A DNA stretch of 64,000 nucleotides from Methanococcoides sp052057775 (GTDB taxonomy: Archaea; Halobacteriota; Methanosarcinia; Methanosarcinales; Methanosarcinaceae): contig NZ_CP195121.1 in NCBI RefSeq assembly GCF_052057775.1, positions 1,860,001-1,924,000 on the forward strand. The letters run 5' to 3'. The notes beneath the pieces were generated by a model. That model saw nothing but the letters and a program-made list of their open reading frames with translations. It had not been told where the DNA came from and did not search any database. A program made the position numbers and the translations under genes. Position 1 is the stretch's first letter. Each line of letters starts with the position of its first letter. This document shows, one piece after another, positions 45,680-55,009 of this stretch.

Positions 45680-46210
45680 TTATTTCTTCTCGTACTCAAA
45701 ATAACGGCACACATCCCCGTCGCATCTTATAACTCTCCCCGTCACCTTGCCCTCAACTATTTCGAGTTCAATAGCACTTGGTTCAGCAACACCGGGCACA
45801 GTTGGACTGCCAGGAGAGAGCAGAAGTACTTCATAATCCTCGATGATCGGATGATGGAAATGCCCGAAGATCAGAACATCCACCCCCATCTCTTTTGCAA
45901 GATAGCGCAAGCCGTCCGGGTTATCCGAAGTCAGCTGACCCCTGTGGATGACACCAACCTTCATGCCTTCAACCTCAATGACCTGTCTTTCAGGCAGAAG
46001 CTCCATAATTTCAGGCACATCGGTATCTCCACGTACAGCCACAAGCTTTCCCAGACCTGCCAGCTCATTGTAACATTCCATTGTCTCAAAATCCCCTGCG
46101 TGGATCAATATGTCACTATTCCTGATGATCGCGACCAGGTCGTCAGGCAGTAGCTCGACCAGCGATTGTCCGGGTTTAATGTGTGTATCTGATAAGATCA
46201 ATAATTTCAT
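45680..46210 (-). CDS. YfcE/MJ0936-type metallophosphoesterase
   Basis: About 176 residues. Binuclear-metal motifs in order: LILSDTHIK (D-x-H), DILIHAGDFE (GD), VAVRGDTDV (G-D in place of GNCD/GNHD), GVIHRGQL and FGHFHHPII (GH-x-H), closing with LLSPGSPTVPG. Acts on phosphodiesters; the natural substrate is unknown. The frame opens at ATG 46222, but GGGGGAT lies five bases before ATG 46210, giving MKLLILSDTH, so I use that. Its D in place of N in the third motif is a minor departure. Convergent with phoU. Confidence 0.9.
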   Translation of the reverse strand: MKLLILSDTHIKPGQSLVELLPDDLVAIIRNSDILIHAGDFETMECYNELAGLGKLVAVRGDTDVPEIMELLPERQVIEVEGMKVGVIHRGQLTSDNPDGLRYLAKEMGVDVLIFGHFHHPIIEDYEVLLLSPGSPTVPGVAEPSAIELEIVEGKVTGRVIRCDGDVCRYFEYEKK

Positions 46211-46314
46211 GTTATCCCCCATTACTGTTTAAAGTGTTGTATTGCTGGAATATACCGATTTCCCCAACATATCCTATACTTCAACAATAGATATTCCGAG
46301 ATCATCCGGTCATT

Positions 46315-46998
46315 TCAAGAATAATTCTTTACCAGTTCCTTTTTGACATCATTGACATACATGTGAGCAAGTCGTGTAGGTTCCGGCAGTTTGTAACCTC
46401 TCAGACATTTTCGAGTAACCTCAAGACAGGTATTCAGGGATACCCTGTGACCGGGTGCAACCACAATAGGATTGCACCGTTTGTTCGTTCTCAGGAGCCA
46501 GCCAACCTGTTGCCCCTCGAACAAAAGGGGATTTGCTTCCCCCACATCCGGCCTTTCAGCCTCGCCACAGAGGATCTTCTTTGCGATCCCTATGGTAGGC
46601 ATGTCCGTCACAACCCCTATATGAGTAGCAAGGCCCGCCTTTCTCGGGTGGTTGATACCGCAGCCGTCAACCATCAGGAGATCGGGCTTCCCCTTAAGTC
46701 CTGAAAGAGCATCAACAACCGGTTTTCCCTCTCTGAAAGTGAGGTATGTCGGTATGTAAGGGAAATCGATCTCGCGGACCACATGCGTCCTTTCAATGAC
46801 ATCCATTGTCTGGTAGTCAAGAATGACCACTCCACAGATGATCCGATCGCCAAGGAATGCACAGTCTGATCCTGCTATTGTCTTCAGGTTCCCAAACTCA
46901 TCCTCCGTGCTCACAGAAGCTGCTACTTCGGCTTGTATACCTTTAAGGAACTCAGGCGAGTTTGACTTTGGTTCCAGCGATCCTGCATTCGGCTTCAT
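46315..46998 (-). CDS. nfi: Endonuclease V (deoxyinosine 3' endonuclease)
   Basis: Cuts DNA (or RNA) next to inosine made by adenine deamination. 227 residues. Catalytic pieces: TIAGSDCAFLG with the first Asp, the wedge region DFPYIPTYLTFREGKPVVDA, LLMVDGCGINHPRKAGLATH with the second Asp, and GWLLRTNKRCNPIVVAPGH. A ~30-residue N-terminal extension is longer than usual; a later in-frame start is not obvious. Single gene. Ends in TGA. Confidence 0.95.
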   Translation of the reverse strand: MKPNAGSLEPKSNSPEFLKGIQAEVAASVSTEDEFGNLKTIAGSDCAFLGDRIICGVVILDYQTMDVIERTHVVREIDFPYIPTYLTFREGKPVVDALSGLKGKPDLLMVDGCGINHPRKAGLATHIGVVTDMPTIGIAKKILCGEAERPDVGEANPLLFEGQQVGWLLRTNKRCNPIVVAPGHRVSLNTCLEVTRKCLRGYKLPEPTRLAHMYVNDVKKELVKNYS

Positions 46999-47080
46999 GA
47001 TCCAATTTCCACCATTACTGCTATAAAATACAGATGTTGTTGAGGCTTATGTTAGCTGATTCTGAAATCGATCATCTTCT

Positions 47081-47641
47081 TTAAGACCTGATCGCAGAGG
47101 GGTTAAATCCCTTAACTATCAACCATATCGACAGAACGACCTCATTTGATATTATTGGAGAATACCATAGCATCGAAGATGAAATAAGGTCGGTTACTTC
47201 CAGCAAGTTCACTATTATCAACAATATCGCTGCAATGAAACCCCAAACAGATAACCATCGGGGAATAAGTTGCGATCGATACAGCAGATAATAGAAGAAC
47301 AAAGCAGCAATGGCAAAAATATAAGCATGGACCACATAGATCCCATCACGCATCCCTAACAATGAAGCACTATGAGATAAAAATAAGATTCCCGCAATGA
47401 CCATAAGTCCGCCTTCAATACCCCTAAAGACAATGTACCAAAGTGATGCCTGTTTACTGTATGGCTTGAAAAGTGGATACATTATCACTGAAATAGCAAT
47501 AACAGCTAAGCCACTAAGTGCCTCAGAAAGCATTACTATGATTTTTGATTCTACAACACTACTCGCCAGAACCGCATATGCAAACAAGATCAATAATCCT
47601 ACTATTATTGCGTTCTTTCTGTTTGAGTCCATTTTGTTCAC
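47081..47641 (-). CDS. DUF4386 membrane protein (1)
   Basis: 186 residues, six membrane helices. Family signature: IVGLLILFAYAVLASSVVES at the start and LWYIVFRGIEGGLMVIAGIL in the middle, ending in LSIWLIVKGFNPSAI. It lacks part of the N-terminal half seen in its neighbour. Function unknown. It follows the longer paralogue by 42 bases on the same strand, so they are a tandem duplicate pair that may act together. Confidence 0.8.
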   Translation of the reverse strand: MNKMDSNRKNAIIVGLLILFAYAVLASSVVESKIIVMLSEALSGLAVIAISVIMYPLFKPYSKQASLWYIVFRGIEGGLMVIAGILFLSHSASLLGMRDGIYVVHAYIFAIAALFFYYLLYRSQLIPRWLSVWGFIAAILLIIVNLLEVTDLISSSMLWYSPIISNEVVLSIWLIVKGFNPSAIRS

Positions 47642-47683
47642 CTATTTTTGTCAAATACAACAACTGATCAATTTGAGGATTCA

Positions 47684-48442
47684 TTAAGGACATTTTATCT
47701 CACTTGCATCTATGCTGTCATCACCGGAACCTATTGCAGATGGATCGAATCCCTTAACGATGAGCCATATAGAAAGCATGATCTCAGCCACAGCGATAGG
47801 AAGTGCAAAAATGAGCTCCAGACCCATTTCAGAAGTGCCCGTAAACATGCCAATAGTTATCAGCAGAGAGCCGCTTAACAAAACTATAGCAGCAATAAAA
47901 CCCCATGCCGATATCAACCTTGGGACGAGCTTTGATCTATACAGCACATAATAAAGCATCAGTGACCCTAAAGCAAAAGCGATATGGTAGATCAGTCCCT
48001 GTGTGCCGGCCCAGTGGTCAACCGACTTTATCGAGCTGCCAATATATTGGAAATATTGGGCATCAACCCCACCTTTGCTTAAATAATCCTGGCTTAGATT
48101 GATCAGTAGTAGCTTACTGATATAAGCAACACTTAAGAGCGCAGCCTCGAACGATCTGAAAACGACATACCCCAGGGCAAGGACCTCATTATACCTTTTT
48201 AAGATCGGAAATAGGAGCAACGATAAGAGAACTACTGCAGGCACACCTGTAAACTCGATCAGTATTCCGGTTATCACAACCACTTTGTTTGGATAAGCAG
48301 TATCCAGATAATCCGGAGAGTCCAGAACAGGCCTGTAAAGAGCCTCTCCAAGAAAAAGCATGACGATCGCAAAAATGAACAATACTCCCACAATTGTTGC
48401 GGTCATTCTGTCGGAGTTCATTCTTTCATACGTTTCTTCCAT
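47684..48442 (-). CDS. DUF4386 membrane protein (2)
   Basis: 252 residues, seven or so membrane helices. Motifs: TATIVGVLFIFAIVMLFLGE, LGYVVFRSFEAALLSVAYIS, GLIYHIAFALGSLMLYYVLY and the shared end LSIWLIVKGFDPSAI. Upstream member of the tandem pair. The C-terminal tail (GSGDDSIDASEIKCP) is polar. DUF4386 proteins are common in methanogens and haloarchaea with no assigned role. Confidence 0.82.
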   Translation of the reverse strand: MEETYERMNSDRMTATIVGVLFIFAIVMLFLGEALYRPVLDSPDYLDTAYPNKVVVITGILIEFTGVPAVVLLSLLLFPILKRYNEVLALGYVVFRSFEAALLSVAYISKLLLINLSQDYLSKGGVDAQYFQYIGSSIKSVDHWAGTQGLIYHIAFALGSLMLYYVLYRSKLVPRLISAWGFIAAIVLLSGSLLITIGMFTGTSEMGLELIFALPIAVAEIMLSIWLIVKGFDPSAIGSGDDSIDASEIKCP

Positions 48443-48579
48443 CTAACACCACCCCCACTTTAAAAAGTGAGAGAGATTACTATATAATATTTTTGGAATT
48501 CATCGCTTTGTCCGAAAAATACCGTCTTTAGGTGTGCTATATGAACTTCATATAAATTTATTTAGGGAAGCATGCAGCA

Positions 48580-50148
48580 TTATGGGTTTTCCTGCACTCC
48601 TTCGAACATCAAGGTAAGTTCATGGGCGGCCTCCTCGCCTTCTATCACCACCCGATCAGCCTCAAAGCGCATCCGAAGCATGATGTGACCATTGTTTGCG
48701 ATCTCGTCGTACTCCATTACGAAGGTCTGTGCATCTGCCCAGTATCCACGCATACCCAGTGGAAGATCATTGTCTCCCGGTGAAAAACGATACACTCCGT
48801 CCAGACCGATACGCCAGGAAACCATCTGTTCCTCTTCGGTAAACAAAAGATACACTATTGCCTCACCCGGACCATTGAACTCGAGACGCATCTTCTGCAC
48901 TCCCAGAGGATTAGGGTCGAAACTGAAATTCTTGCCAGAGATCTCACTTGCAATTTCAGGTAGTTGTGCCACCGGCAAGGGAGCTGGTGGCTGTGCAATG
49001 GTATCCAAAGCTGCCTCCAGTTCGATCATTCCGGCCGGATTGGCAGGAAGCTCATGGTCCAGATCCACAATGGCCGGGATCAGCAAAGGCTCAATTTCAT
49101 CAAATTCGAAGCCCCCTCCCGTAGTCACCACTATAAGGTCCCAGTCCGGCACCACAAGGATACGCTGCCCCCCTCTTCCAATGGCACTATAAGCCACAGG
49201 TTCGTCCTTTGGCACCCACCAGCCGTAGCCGTAATCATCGCCACCTCCCGTAACCATCTGAACACTGACCGAGTCTTGTACCCATTCAGGAGATACTATC
49301 TGCTCACCTTCCCACTGACCTTTGTTGAGCCACAGATAACCGATCTTAGCCATATCATGCGGGTGCAGGTATAGATCTGCTGAACCCACGTTGTAACCCT
49401 GGGGATCGGTATACCAAATGACATCGCGGATGCCCAGAGGTTCTAAAAGATTCGGACGAGCATATTCAAGAGCCGTCATCCCGGTCGCATTTTGCAGAAT
49501 AGGGGAAAGAAGGTGCATCCCGGGGCTGCAGTAAACGAAATGGGTGCCGGGTTCCCAGATCACCTGTCGGTCCAGTGTGAACTGCACCCAGTCCGGACTT
49601 GTCATCATCTCGTTAAGGGTCTCTTCATCACGTTCGCTGGTACAATCCAGTCCCGATGACATGCTTGTCAGATGTCTCACAGTGATGTTCTCTTTGCGGA
49701 AATCCATGTTCCGGATGGTTCGGTCCGGGAAGTAAGAGACCATGGGCTGATCGAGCTGCAGCTTGCCCTCTTCATCGGCGATGGCGATCAAGGTGGTCAT
49801 GACACTTTTCGTCACCGAAGCCTGGTCATGAACGGTCGTGCCGTCATAGGGATAGAAATAGGCATCTAACAAAACCTCACCATCCCGGATAATCATTAAG
49901 CTGTGAATGTTGATGTTCTGCTCCCTCATGGTCAGCAGCGCTTCCGCCAGTTTAGCTGAGTCGAAGCCGTGTTCCTCCGGAGTACTGTTATGCCAGCCAT
50001 CGGTGGGCCAGTAGGTCGGTGTGGAAACTTGTTCCGGGCCATGTAGCTGGGGAACAAGTACAAAAACAAGTAGTAGTAGTAGTAGTAGCACTGCCAAAGG
50101 TACCATCAAGATTATGATCTTACGAAATCGGCTTGAAATTTCGATCAT
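48580..50148 (-). CDS. Serine hydrolase, class C beta-lactamase-like, membrane-anchored
   Basis: 522 residues. An N-terminal anchor helix (IIILMVPLAVLLLLLLLVFV, ~11-30) is coded by seven repeated CTA/CTG-type codons, a trinucleotide repeat. The penicillin-binding fold follows: SxxK in ASVTKSVMT (nucleophile Ser ~112), YCSPG at the Y-x-N position, a WW-containing GYGYGWWVP, and RGGQRILVVP as the third box. The C-terminal ~130 residues form a beta domain. It acts outside the membrane on a peptide, ester or amide substrate; antibiotic resistance is not implied. Archaeal homologues are scattered, which suggests transfer. Confidence 0.88.
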   Translation of the reverse strand: MIEISSRFRKIIILMVPLAVLLLLLLLVFVLVPQLHGPEQVSTPTYWPTDGWHNSTPEEHGFDSAKLAEALLTMREQNINIHSLMIIRDGEVLLDAYFYPYDGTTVHDQASVTKSVMTTLIAIADEEGKLQLDQPMVSYFPDRTIRNMDFRKENITVRHLTSMSSGLDCTSERDEETLNEMMTSPDWVQFTLDRQVIWEPGTHFVYCSPGMHLLSPILQNATGMTALEYARPNLLEPLGIRDVIWYTDPQGYNVGSADLYLHPHDMAKIGYLWLNKGQWEGEQIVSPEWVQDSVSVQMVTGGGDDYGYGWWVPKDEPVAYSAIGRGGQRILVVPDWDLIVVTTGGGFEFDEIEPLLIPAIVDLDHELPANPAGMIELEAALDTIAQPPAPLPVAQLPEIASEISGKNFSFDPNPLGVQKMRLEFNGPGEAIVYLLFTEEEQMVSWRIGLDGVYRFSPGDNDLPLGMRGYWADAQTFVMEYDEIANNGHIMLRMRFEADRVVIEGEEAAHELTLMFEGVQENP

Positions 50149-50801
50149 ATTTGATCATATATATGGTTTATAGCCCATTCTATATAAGCATAATATTTTC
50201 ATCATTTGAAAAATCACAATTATCTTCTTTTGATCAATATAAGCTCGGCCTTAATTTCTATCAACTATGCCCTCTGCAACTGAAGAGTCACATGAACCGC
50301 CCCGGCAACTGTAGAGACTCGTGGACATGGAATGTTCGCCATTAATAAAGAGAGTATTAAAGATCCTTTCTGCAAACCTTCCTGCGAGAACCGTAAATGA
50401 AGGGGTATTTGGACTAGTTACACGAGTCAATGTATCATCACCTATAACTATCGATATTCATAATACTATATAATTGTGTCGAGTACTATTACTGAGGGTA
50501 ATATTAGACTACCACTGAATCCATATAAATTTGACCTGTTGTGTGGAAATTCTACTCAATGATGAAAGGCAAGGTCGAGTATAGGATGAAAAAGTTCCCG
50601 GGTATCAATCCTGCTGTGCAAAGAAAGGGAGTTGAGCCACCATCTTGCTGGGAAGAGAAAAGAAGTTGAGTTCATGGATACTGTTCAAGTGGGTGAAAAG
50701 AGTGATTCAGATATTCTATTAGGAAAAGATCATTGACCTCTCACAGTAAAGTAGCATTTGACATAATTTCCTCCCAATTAGTACGATATGACCATGAATG
50801 T
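50149..50801. other. Intergenic, possible gene relics
   Basis: 650 bases with no intact gene. Between ~50555 and 50735 on + two short frames in different phases look coding-like (MKGKVEYRMKKFPGINPAV, then KEVEFMDTVQVGEKSDSDIL). They could be a frameshifted relic, but I cannot name it. The rest is AT-rich. Confidence 0.3.
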
Positions 50802-51326
50802 TTAAATATGCTTCATCATGATCAATACTTTTCGCATTTCTCTTCCCACTTTGTACAATTCCTCGCCGCAAAATGTATATCCCCATTTCAAGTAAATTTT
50901 TTGAGCGATACTATTGCCATCCCATACACGCAACCATACAACTTTGAAGCCTTTTTGCTGAGAAATTGATTCACCATATCCAGATAAAAGCCCCGCAACA
51001 CCCTTTCCCCTGCATTCATTCTAAACATAAAGACGTTGCAACTCTATTGATCCGTCATCCACTACACAATCAGGTACTTCAGAATTCAGGAATTTTGCAT
51101 AGCCACATATTAGTCCCTTTGTGTTTTTGCAGATCAGATAAAGAGCTTCTGAGTTTTCGATCTCACGTTTGATCAGTTCTTCCGAGAAAGCAGCATCCAC
51201 ATAAGCTCTAAGTTCTTTTATAGGAAGTGTTACCTTATACGCATCTATAAATGATCCTTTCCCGAACTCAGAGAGAAAACTGACATGCGATAAATTAGCT
51301 TGTACTACCTGAAGCTGATCATTCAA
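50802..51326 (-). CDS. GNAT acetyltransferase with in-frame TAG (candidate pyrrolysine)
   Basis: Frame from ATG 51326 to TAA 50802, 174 residues if the TAG at 51021-51023 (codon 102) is read as an amino acid. Before it: YLICKNTKGLICGYAKFL and SIELQRLYV. After it: NECRGKGVAGLL, then KVVWLRVWDGNSIAQKIYLK then WGYTFCGEEL and a normal end. The TAG sits in the turn just before the acetyl-CoA loop (R-G-K-G-V-A-G), where homologues have a variable residue. Both sides are full GNAT quality with no other lesion. Pyrrolysine insertion is the favoured reading; a fresh nonsense mutation is the alternative. Confidence 0.75.
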
Positions 51327-51753
51327 ACTATCACCTTACATCAAAATTCACCTGCTTGCTCCGGGGAAAAGGAATTCCAGATCAGGCGGGGCAAATCGGT
51401 GGTCTTAAATATCAATAATTATCTACGGACATTTCTTAACTTTTTTTGAGGCAAAATTTACCACTATTGTTTCGGGATAAAAATATGCATAACCTAACTT
51501 TGCTGCAGTAGTTGTTGGATATCATACACCCTCCATAGATCCTAAATTTTCAATTAGACTAAAAAACTAAAATAGTTCCAGATAAAATAATCAAAATCAA
51601 TGAATAGACAGCAATACATACATTGAATTTATTGAAATGTTTGAAATAATGGGTAAAATCCTCCTATTAAAGCAATAAAAGCTCTAAACCTTCTTCCTAT
51701 TCTAAAAATGCAAGAAACACGAACTGAACCATCAAAAAGGAAGCCCTTGTCCT
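51327..51753. other. AT-rich intergenic, nothing recognised
   Basis: 427 bases between the GNAT gene start and the end of the iorA-like gene, both on -. AT-rich, with no frame that has a ribosome site and no clear RNA gene. It probably contains the GNAT promoter. Confidence 0.35.
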
Positions 51754-53298
51754 TCACCTATACAGGACACATTCAGCCCTGATATAGATTACAGAAACAC
51801 CCTTCGTGGAAAGCCTATCCCTCACAAGCCCTTCAAGTTCCTTTATCCTGCCCTCAGAACATTCCGGATCATTGAACTCAAATATCGTGACATCATCACA
51901 GAGAGCCCTGACAGCCTCCGTAAGATCAGGAGTGGATTGACCTCCGGTCATCGCTGCTGTCCTGTTGTCCAGAACCATCACCAGCACATCACGCTTGTTC
52001 CAGATAGCATTTATCAGGCCAACGATACCTGAATGTGCCAGCCCGAAGTCACCTATGGCAGCAACGGACTTCTTCTCAAATCCAGAACCTGTGGAAATGG
52101 CAGCCCCAAGTGCAAACCCGACATCAACGGCTTCGAACGGCTCAGGAGCACTTCTTATAGAGCAGCCCATGTCGCCTGCTATCAAAATGCCCAAGTCATG
52201 AAGCATTCTGTAGACCGGCAGGAAAAGACAGTCTTCACACAGGGAGCGAGCTCCTCTTTTCTCAATGGTTTCGACCTCAGTATATTCAGCAACTTTATCC
52301 TTATCGAAGTTCTCGATAGAAAAAGAGATGTGCTCTTTTTCGATTCGACCATAGGGCAGATGTCCGGTCATCTTTCCCAGCACATTCTCACAGATACTGA
52401 TGTGGGATTCGATGAATGGTTCACTTTCCTCAATGACAATGACCTTTTCATGGTCGGATATGAATTGCCTCAATTTTCTGAGAGGAAGCGGGGATACAAC
52501 ATTAAGTGAAAGATGGGAGAAATCGAAGTGGCTTTCGCCAAGTACCTCATCCACAAGTAAAGATGGATAGCCTGAAGAGATTATTCCAATACTGCTCTTT
52601 TTGCTGGCTTTGACAGTCCGGGTCAGCGGACTGTTCTCTGCTTCGTCCAGAAGCAATGGCTGTGCATGTAAGTGGAAATGCTGGTGCTTGCCACGCATTG
52701 TGAGCTTCCAGATAGATCTGTCAAACGTGACCTCTGTCTTCCCGACAGGAGCTGACCTTGTTACAGGTCCTATGGCCTTCTCCAGACGGTCAGTTATCCT
52801 GACTATAACAGGGACCTTTGCACTTTCGGAAAGCTCGAAAGCCCTTACAAGGGAACTGTAAGCAGCATACGGATTCGACGGGTCGAAGACCGCGACCTCG
52901 GAAACCTCACCGTACCAGCGGGAGTCCTGCTCGTTCTGGGATGCCAGGACACCGGGATCATCTCCTGCAACTATCACTACGCCGGCACCAATGGTGTGAG
53001 TAACAGACGTGACAAGGGGATCGGAAAGAACGTTCATGCCCACATGTTTTGTGAGGACAAGGGAGCGTTTGCCTGAAGCGGAAGCACCGAGTGCCGCTTC
53101 CAGGGCGACCTTCTCGTTGGTCATCCATAATGTGGTGATCTCTGGACCGGCGTTCTTCTCAAAATAGTTCATTACGGCAGTTACCGGAAAGCCGGCAACT
53201 CCTGTTACCATCTCCACCCTGCTGTCGATCAGTGCAAAATAAAGGGCTTCAAGTCCTGTGATCTCTGAAATCCCGATCTCCCTGTCAGTACTGTTCAT
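51754..53298 (-). CDS. IorA-like TPP enzyme lacking the ferredoxin domain
   Basis: 514 residues, paralogous to IorA at 31546. Shared parts: MTNEKVALEAALGASASGKR then SLVLTKHVGMNVLSDP, GDDPGVLASQNEQDSRWYGE, CEDCLFLPVYRML, GDMGCSIRSAPEPF, AIGDFGLAHSGIVGLINAIW and LDNRTAAMTGGQ (TPP domain). It ends about 110 residues early, so both [4Fe-4S] motifs of IorA are absent, and no iorB partner is adjacent. Its start overlaps the stop of the methanogenesis marker 11 gene (ATGA), so the two are translationally coupled. Reaction unknown; it must use another electron carrier or do non-redox chemistry. Confidence 0.85.
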   Translation of the reverse strand: MNSTDREIGISEITGLEALYFALIDSRVEMVTGVAGFPVTAVMNYFEKNAGPEITTLWMTNEKVALEAALGASASGKRSLVLTKHVGMNVLSDPLVTSVTHTIGAGVVIVAGDDPGVLASQNEQDSRWYGEVSEVAVFDPSNPYAAYSSLVRAFELSESAKVPVIVRITDRLEKAIGPVTRSAPVGKTEVTFDRSIWKLTMRGKHQHFHLHAQPLLLDEAENSPLTRTVKASKKSSIGIISSGYPSLLVDEVLGESHFDFSHLSLNVVSPLPLRKLRQFISDHEKVIVIEESEPFIESHISICENVLGKMTGHLPYGRIEKEHISFSIENFDKDKVAEYTEVETIEKRGARSLCEDCLFLPVYRMLHDLGILIAGDMGCSIRSAPEPFEAVDVGFALGAAISTGSGFEKKSVAAIGDFGLAHSGIVGLINAIWNKRDVLVMVLDNRTAAMTGGQSTPDLTEAVRALCDDVTIFEFNDPECSEGRIKELEGLVRDRLSTKGVSVIYIRAECVLYR

Positions 53299-54203
53299 AA
53301 CTTTGCTTCCAGATCTACTGATTCGTCAGGTCGTGCGAACCATGCAAGTGATGCAAGAGCACCTATCACACCATTACCGCCAAGCCTGACATCAACGCCA
53401 TTCTTCTCTGCATGTTCCATTGCGATATCCTTTGTGAGCTCGCCGCTGCGACACATGGTGCTGTATTGTTCCATTTTTGATGCATCGAATGATGATAGTA
53501 CGACCATTCCGGTCTCATCGGACACACTGTATTTGAGGAGTGCAGCTTCAAGGTCCTCAAGGAGATCTTCCTTTGCTTCCTTGCTGACACAGCCAAACTC
53601 CAGCACAGTGGAAACACAGTTCTGCGTCTTTGCCGATACCGGGAAAAGCTGTACAAGTGAATGTGAAAGATAGACGGATTCGTTGCAGTTGAGCGCAGTT
53701 GCAATGTTGTGGGTCATAGACCATGTGGCACCTTCTTCCTTTGTATCGGTGTCATCAATTCCAATGAGGACACGCTCACGCCTTGGTACAACGATGGTGC
53801 CCTTAGCAGCCCTTCCCCCACCGGATTCGCTCACATCGTAGCGCAATACTCCCTGTGCAAGTGCCCTGCATTTGGTAGCTCCGACGCCACCGCCGCCAAG
53901 GCCTGCATAAGTGATGGAAACCTCATCCTGGTCCACAACGACAGACTCAATTCCTGCAGCAGCTACAGATGGCTGAAGTGAAAGGTCGCACACCCCGGTC
54001 TTCACAGAATAGCGGATCATATTCCCCAGAGCACGCGTCTGCTGTACCAGAGGGGATCTAGCGTAATGAAAACGTGACCATGCAGCCCCGCTATAGCAAT
54101 TGGTATGTTCAATGATCTCTGCGTTCTTGTTTTCTTCGTCGCAGACTACATATATGCCCCTGTAAGGTATTGTATAAGGGTCTGTAAGTTCTACTTCTTT
54201 CAT
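53295..54203 (-). CDS. Methanogenesis marker protein 11
   Basis: 302 residues, recognised from MKEVELTDPYTIPYRGIYVV, TNCYSGAAWSRFHYARSPLV and RYDVSESGGGRAAKGTIV. Found across methanogens, function not established. A central stretch, VLIGIDDTDTKEEGATWSMT, matches the I-G-I-D-D-T-D motif of the kinase domain of TiaS, the tRNA-Ile2 agmatinylcytidine synthetase, so an ATP-dependent phosphotransfer step is plausible. It is the upstream gene of a coupled pair with the iorA-like gene. First-gene position; a TATA-like stretch lies upstream at ~54240. Confidence 0.9.
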   Translation of the reverse strand: MKEVELTDPYTIPYRGIYVVCDEENKNAEIIEHTNCYSGAAWSRFHYARSPLVQQTRALGNMIRYSVKTGVCDLSLQPSVAAAGIESVVVDQDEVSITYAGLGGGGVGATKCRALAQGVLRYDVSESGGGRAAKGTIVVPRRERVLIGIDDTDTKEEGATWSMTHNIATALNCNESVYLSHSLVQLFPVSAKTQNCVSTVLEFGCVSKEAKEDLLEDLEAALLKYSVSDETGMVVLSSFDASKMEQYSTMCRSGELTKDIAMEHAEKNGVDVRLGGNGVIGALASLAWFARPDESVDLEAKL

Positions 54204-54399
54204 CTGATTGGATAATTACAGGCAATGGTTTAAAAGTTTTGTTAAATAGATGTTTTGTCCGGCAATACAGAGCTCATAACGACCTAAAGCTATTCTCAAA
54301 TCTATGGAAGAGGATCTCCCGGGACTTGGAGAACAAATAGAAATAGATGGTTACCGATGAAGAACTAATAGTTAAAAATGTACGTAAGAGGCCCAGAAA

Positions 54400-54939
54400 T
54401 TGAAAGGTGAAAAAAGGAGTAGAAATCTTATTTTGTATATTGCAATGAGTCTGGATGGTTACATCGCACGAAAAAACGGGGATGTTGACTGGCTGGAAGG
54501 TGATGGCTCAGAACCTGATGTTGATATTGGATATGATGAATTCTATGAATCCATTGATACAATGATCATGGGTAGGAAAACATACGACCAGATACTTACT
54601 TTCGGGGAATATCCTTACAAGGGAACCAGAGGATACGTTTACACATCAGAAAAAAGGGACAACAACGAAGATATTGAATTCACTGATGAAAATGTAGAGT
54701 ATCTCATCGGGAAATTAAAGAAAGAGGATGGGAAGGATATCTGGTTAATAGGCGGTGCAGGACTCATTGATGATTTCATAAAGAAAGACCTGATCGACGA
54801 ATACTTCATTTCTGTTATACCCTGCATCCTGGGAGAAGGTATTTCTCTTTTCAAAGACAACAATCCCGAGATCAGGTTGAAATTGTTAAAGACTAAAACT
54901 GTGAATGGAATTGCAATGATGCATTATGCAAAAAGATAA
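54400..54939 (+). CDS. RibD C-terminal/DHFR-like reductase
   Basis: 179 residues. Family start NLILYIAMSLDGYIARKNGD, then VDWLEGDG, MIMGRKTYDQIL, and WLIGGAGLIDDFIKKDLIDE with YFISVIPCILGEGISLF. NADPH-dependent reductase fold; the substrate may be a dihydropterin or pyrimidine, uncertain. No ATG is available at the N-terminus; TTG 54400 with AGAGG nine bases before it is the best start. Stand-alone gene. Methanosarcinales use H4SPT, so classical dihydrofolate reduction is not assured. Confidence 0.82.
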   Translation: MKGEKRSRNLILYIAMSLDGYIARKNGDVDWLEGDGSEPDVDIGYDEFYESIDTMIMGRKTYDQILTFGEYPYKGTRGYVYTSEKRDNNEDIEFTDENVEYLIGKLKKEDGKDIWLIGGAGLIDDFIKKDLIDEYFISVIPCILGEGISLFKDNNPEIRLKLLKTKTVNGIAMMHYAKR

Positions 54940-55009
54940 GCGGAATTCCGATGGACCTATTCATTAAGATATGAGAGAGTAAAAGGGAACAAAAGAGAAT
55001 ATCCTGATA

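Noticed and set aside
50555..50735. Possible small protein gene on +
   Set aside because: Coding-like pieces are in different frames and neither has a clear start; kept only as a possible relic.
52033..52509. 158-codon open frame on + opposite the iorA-like gene
   Set aside because: Shadow of a conserved TPP-enzyme frame; no family resemblance.
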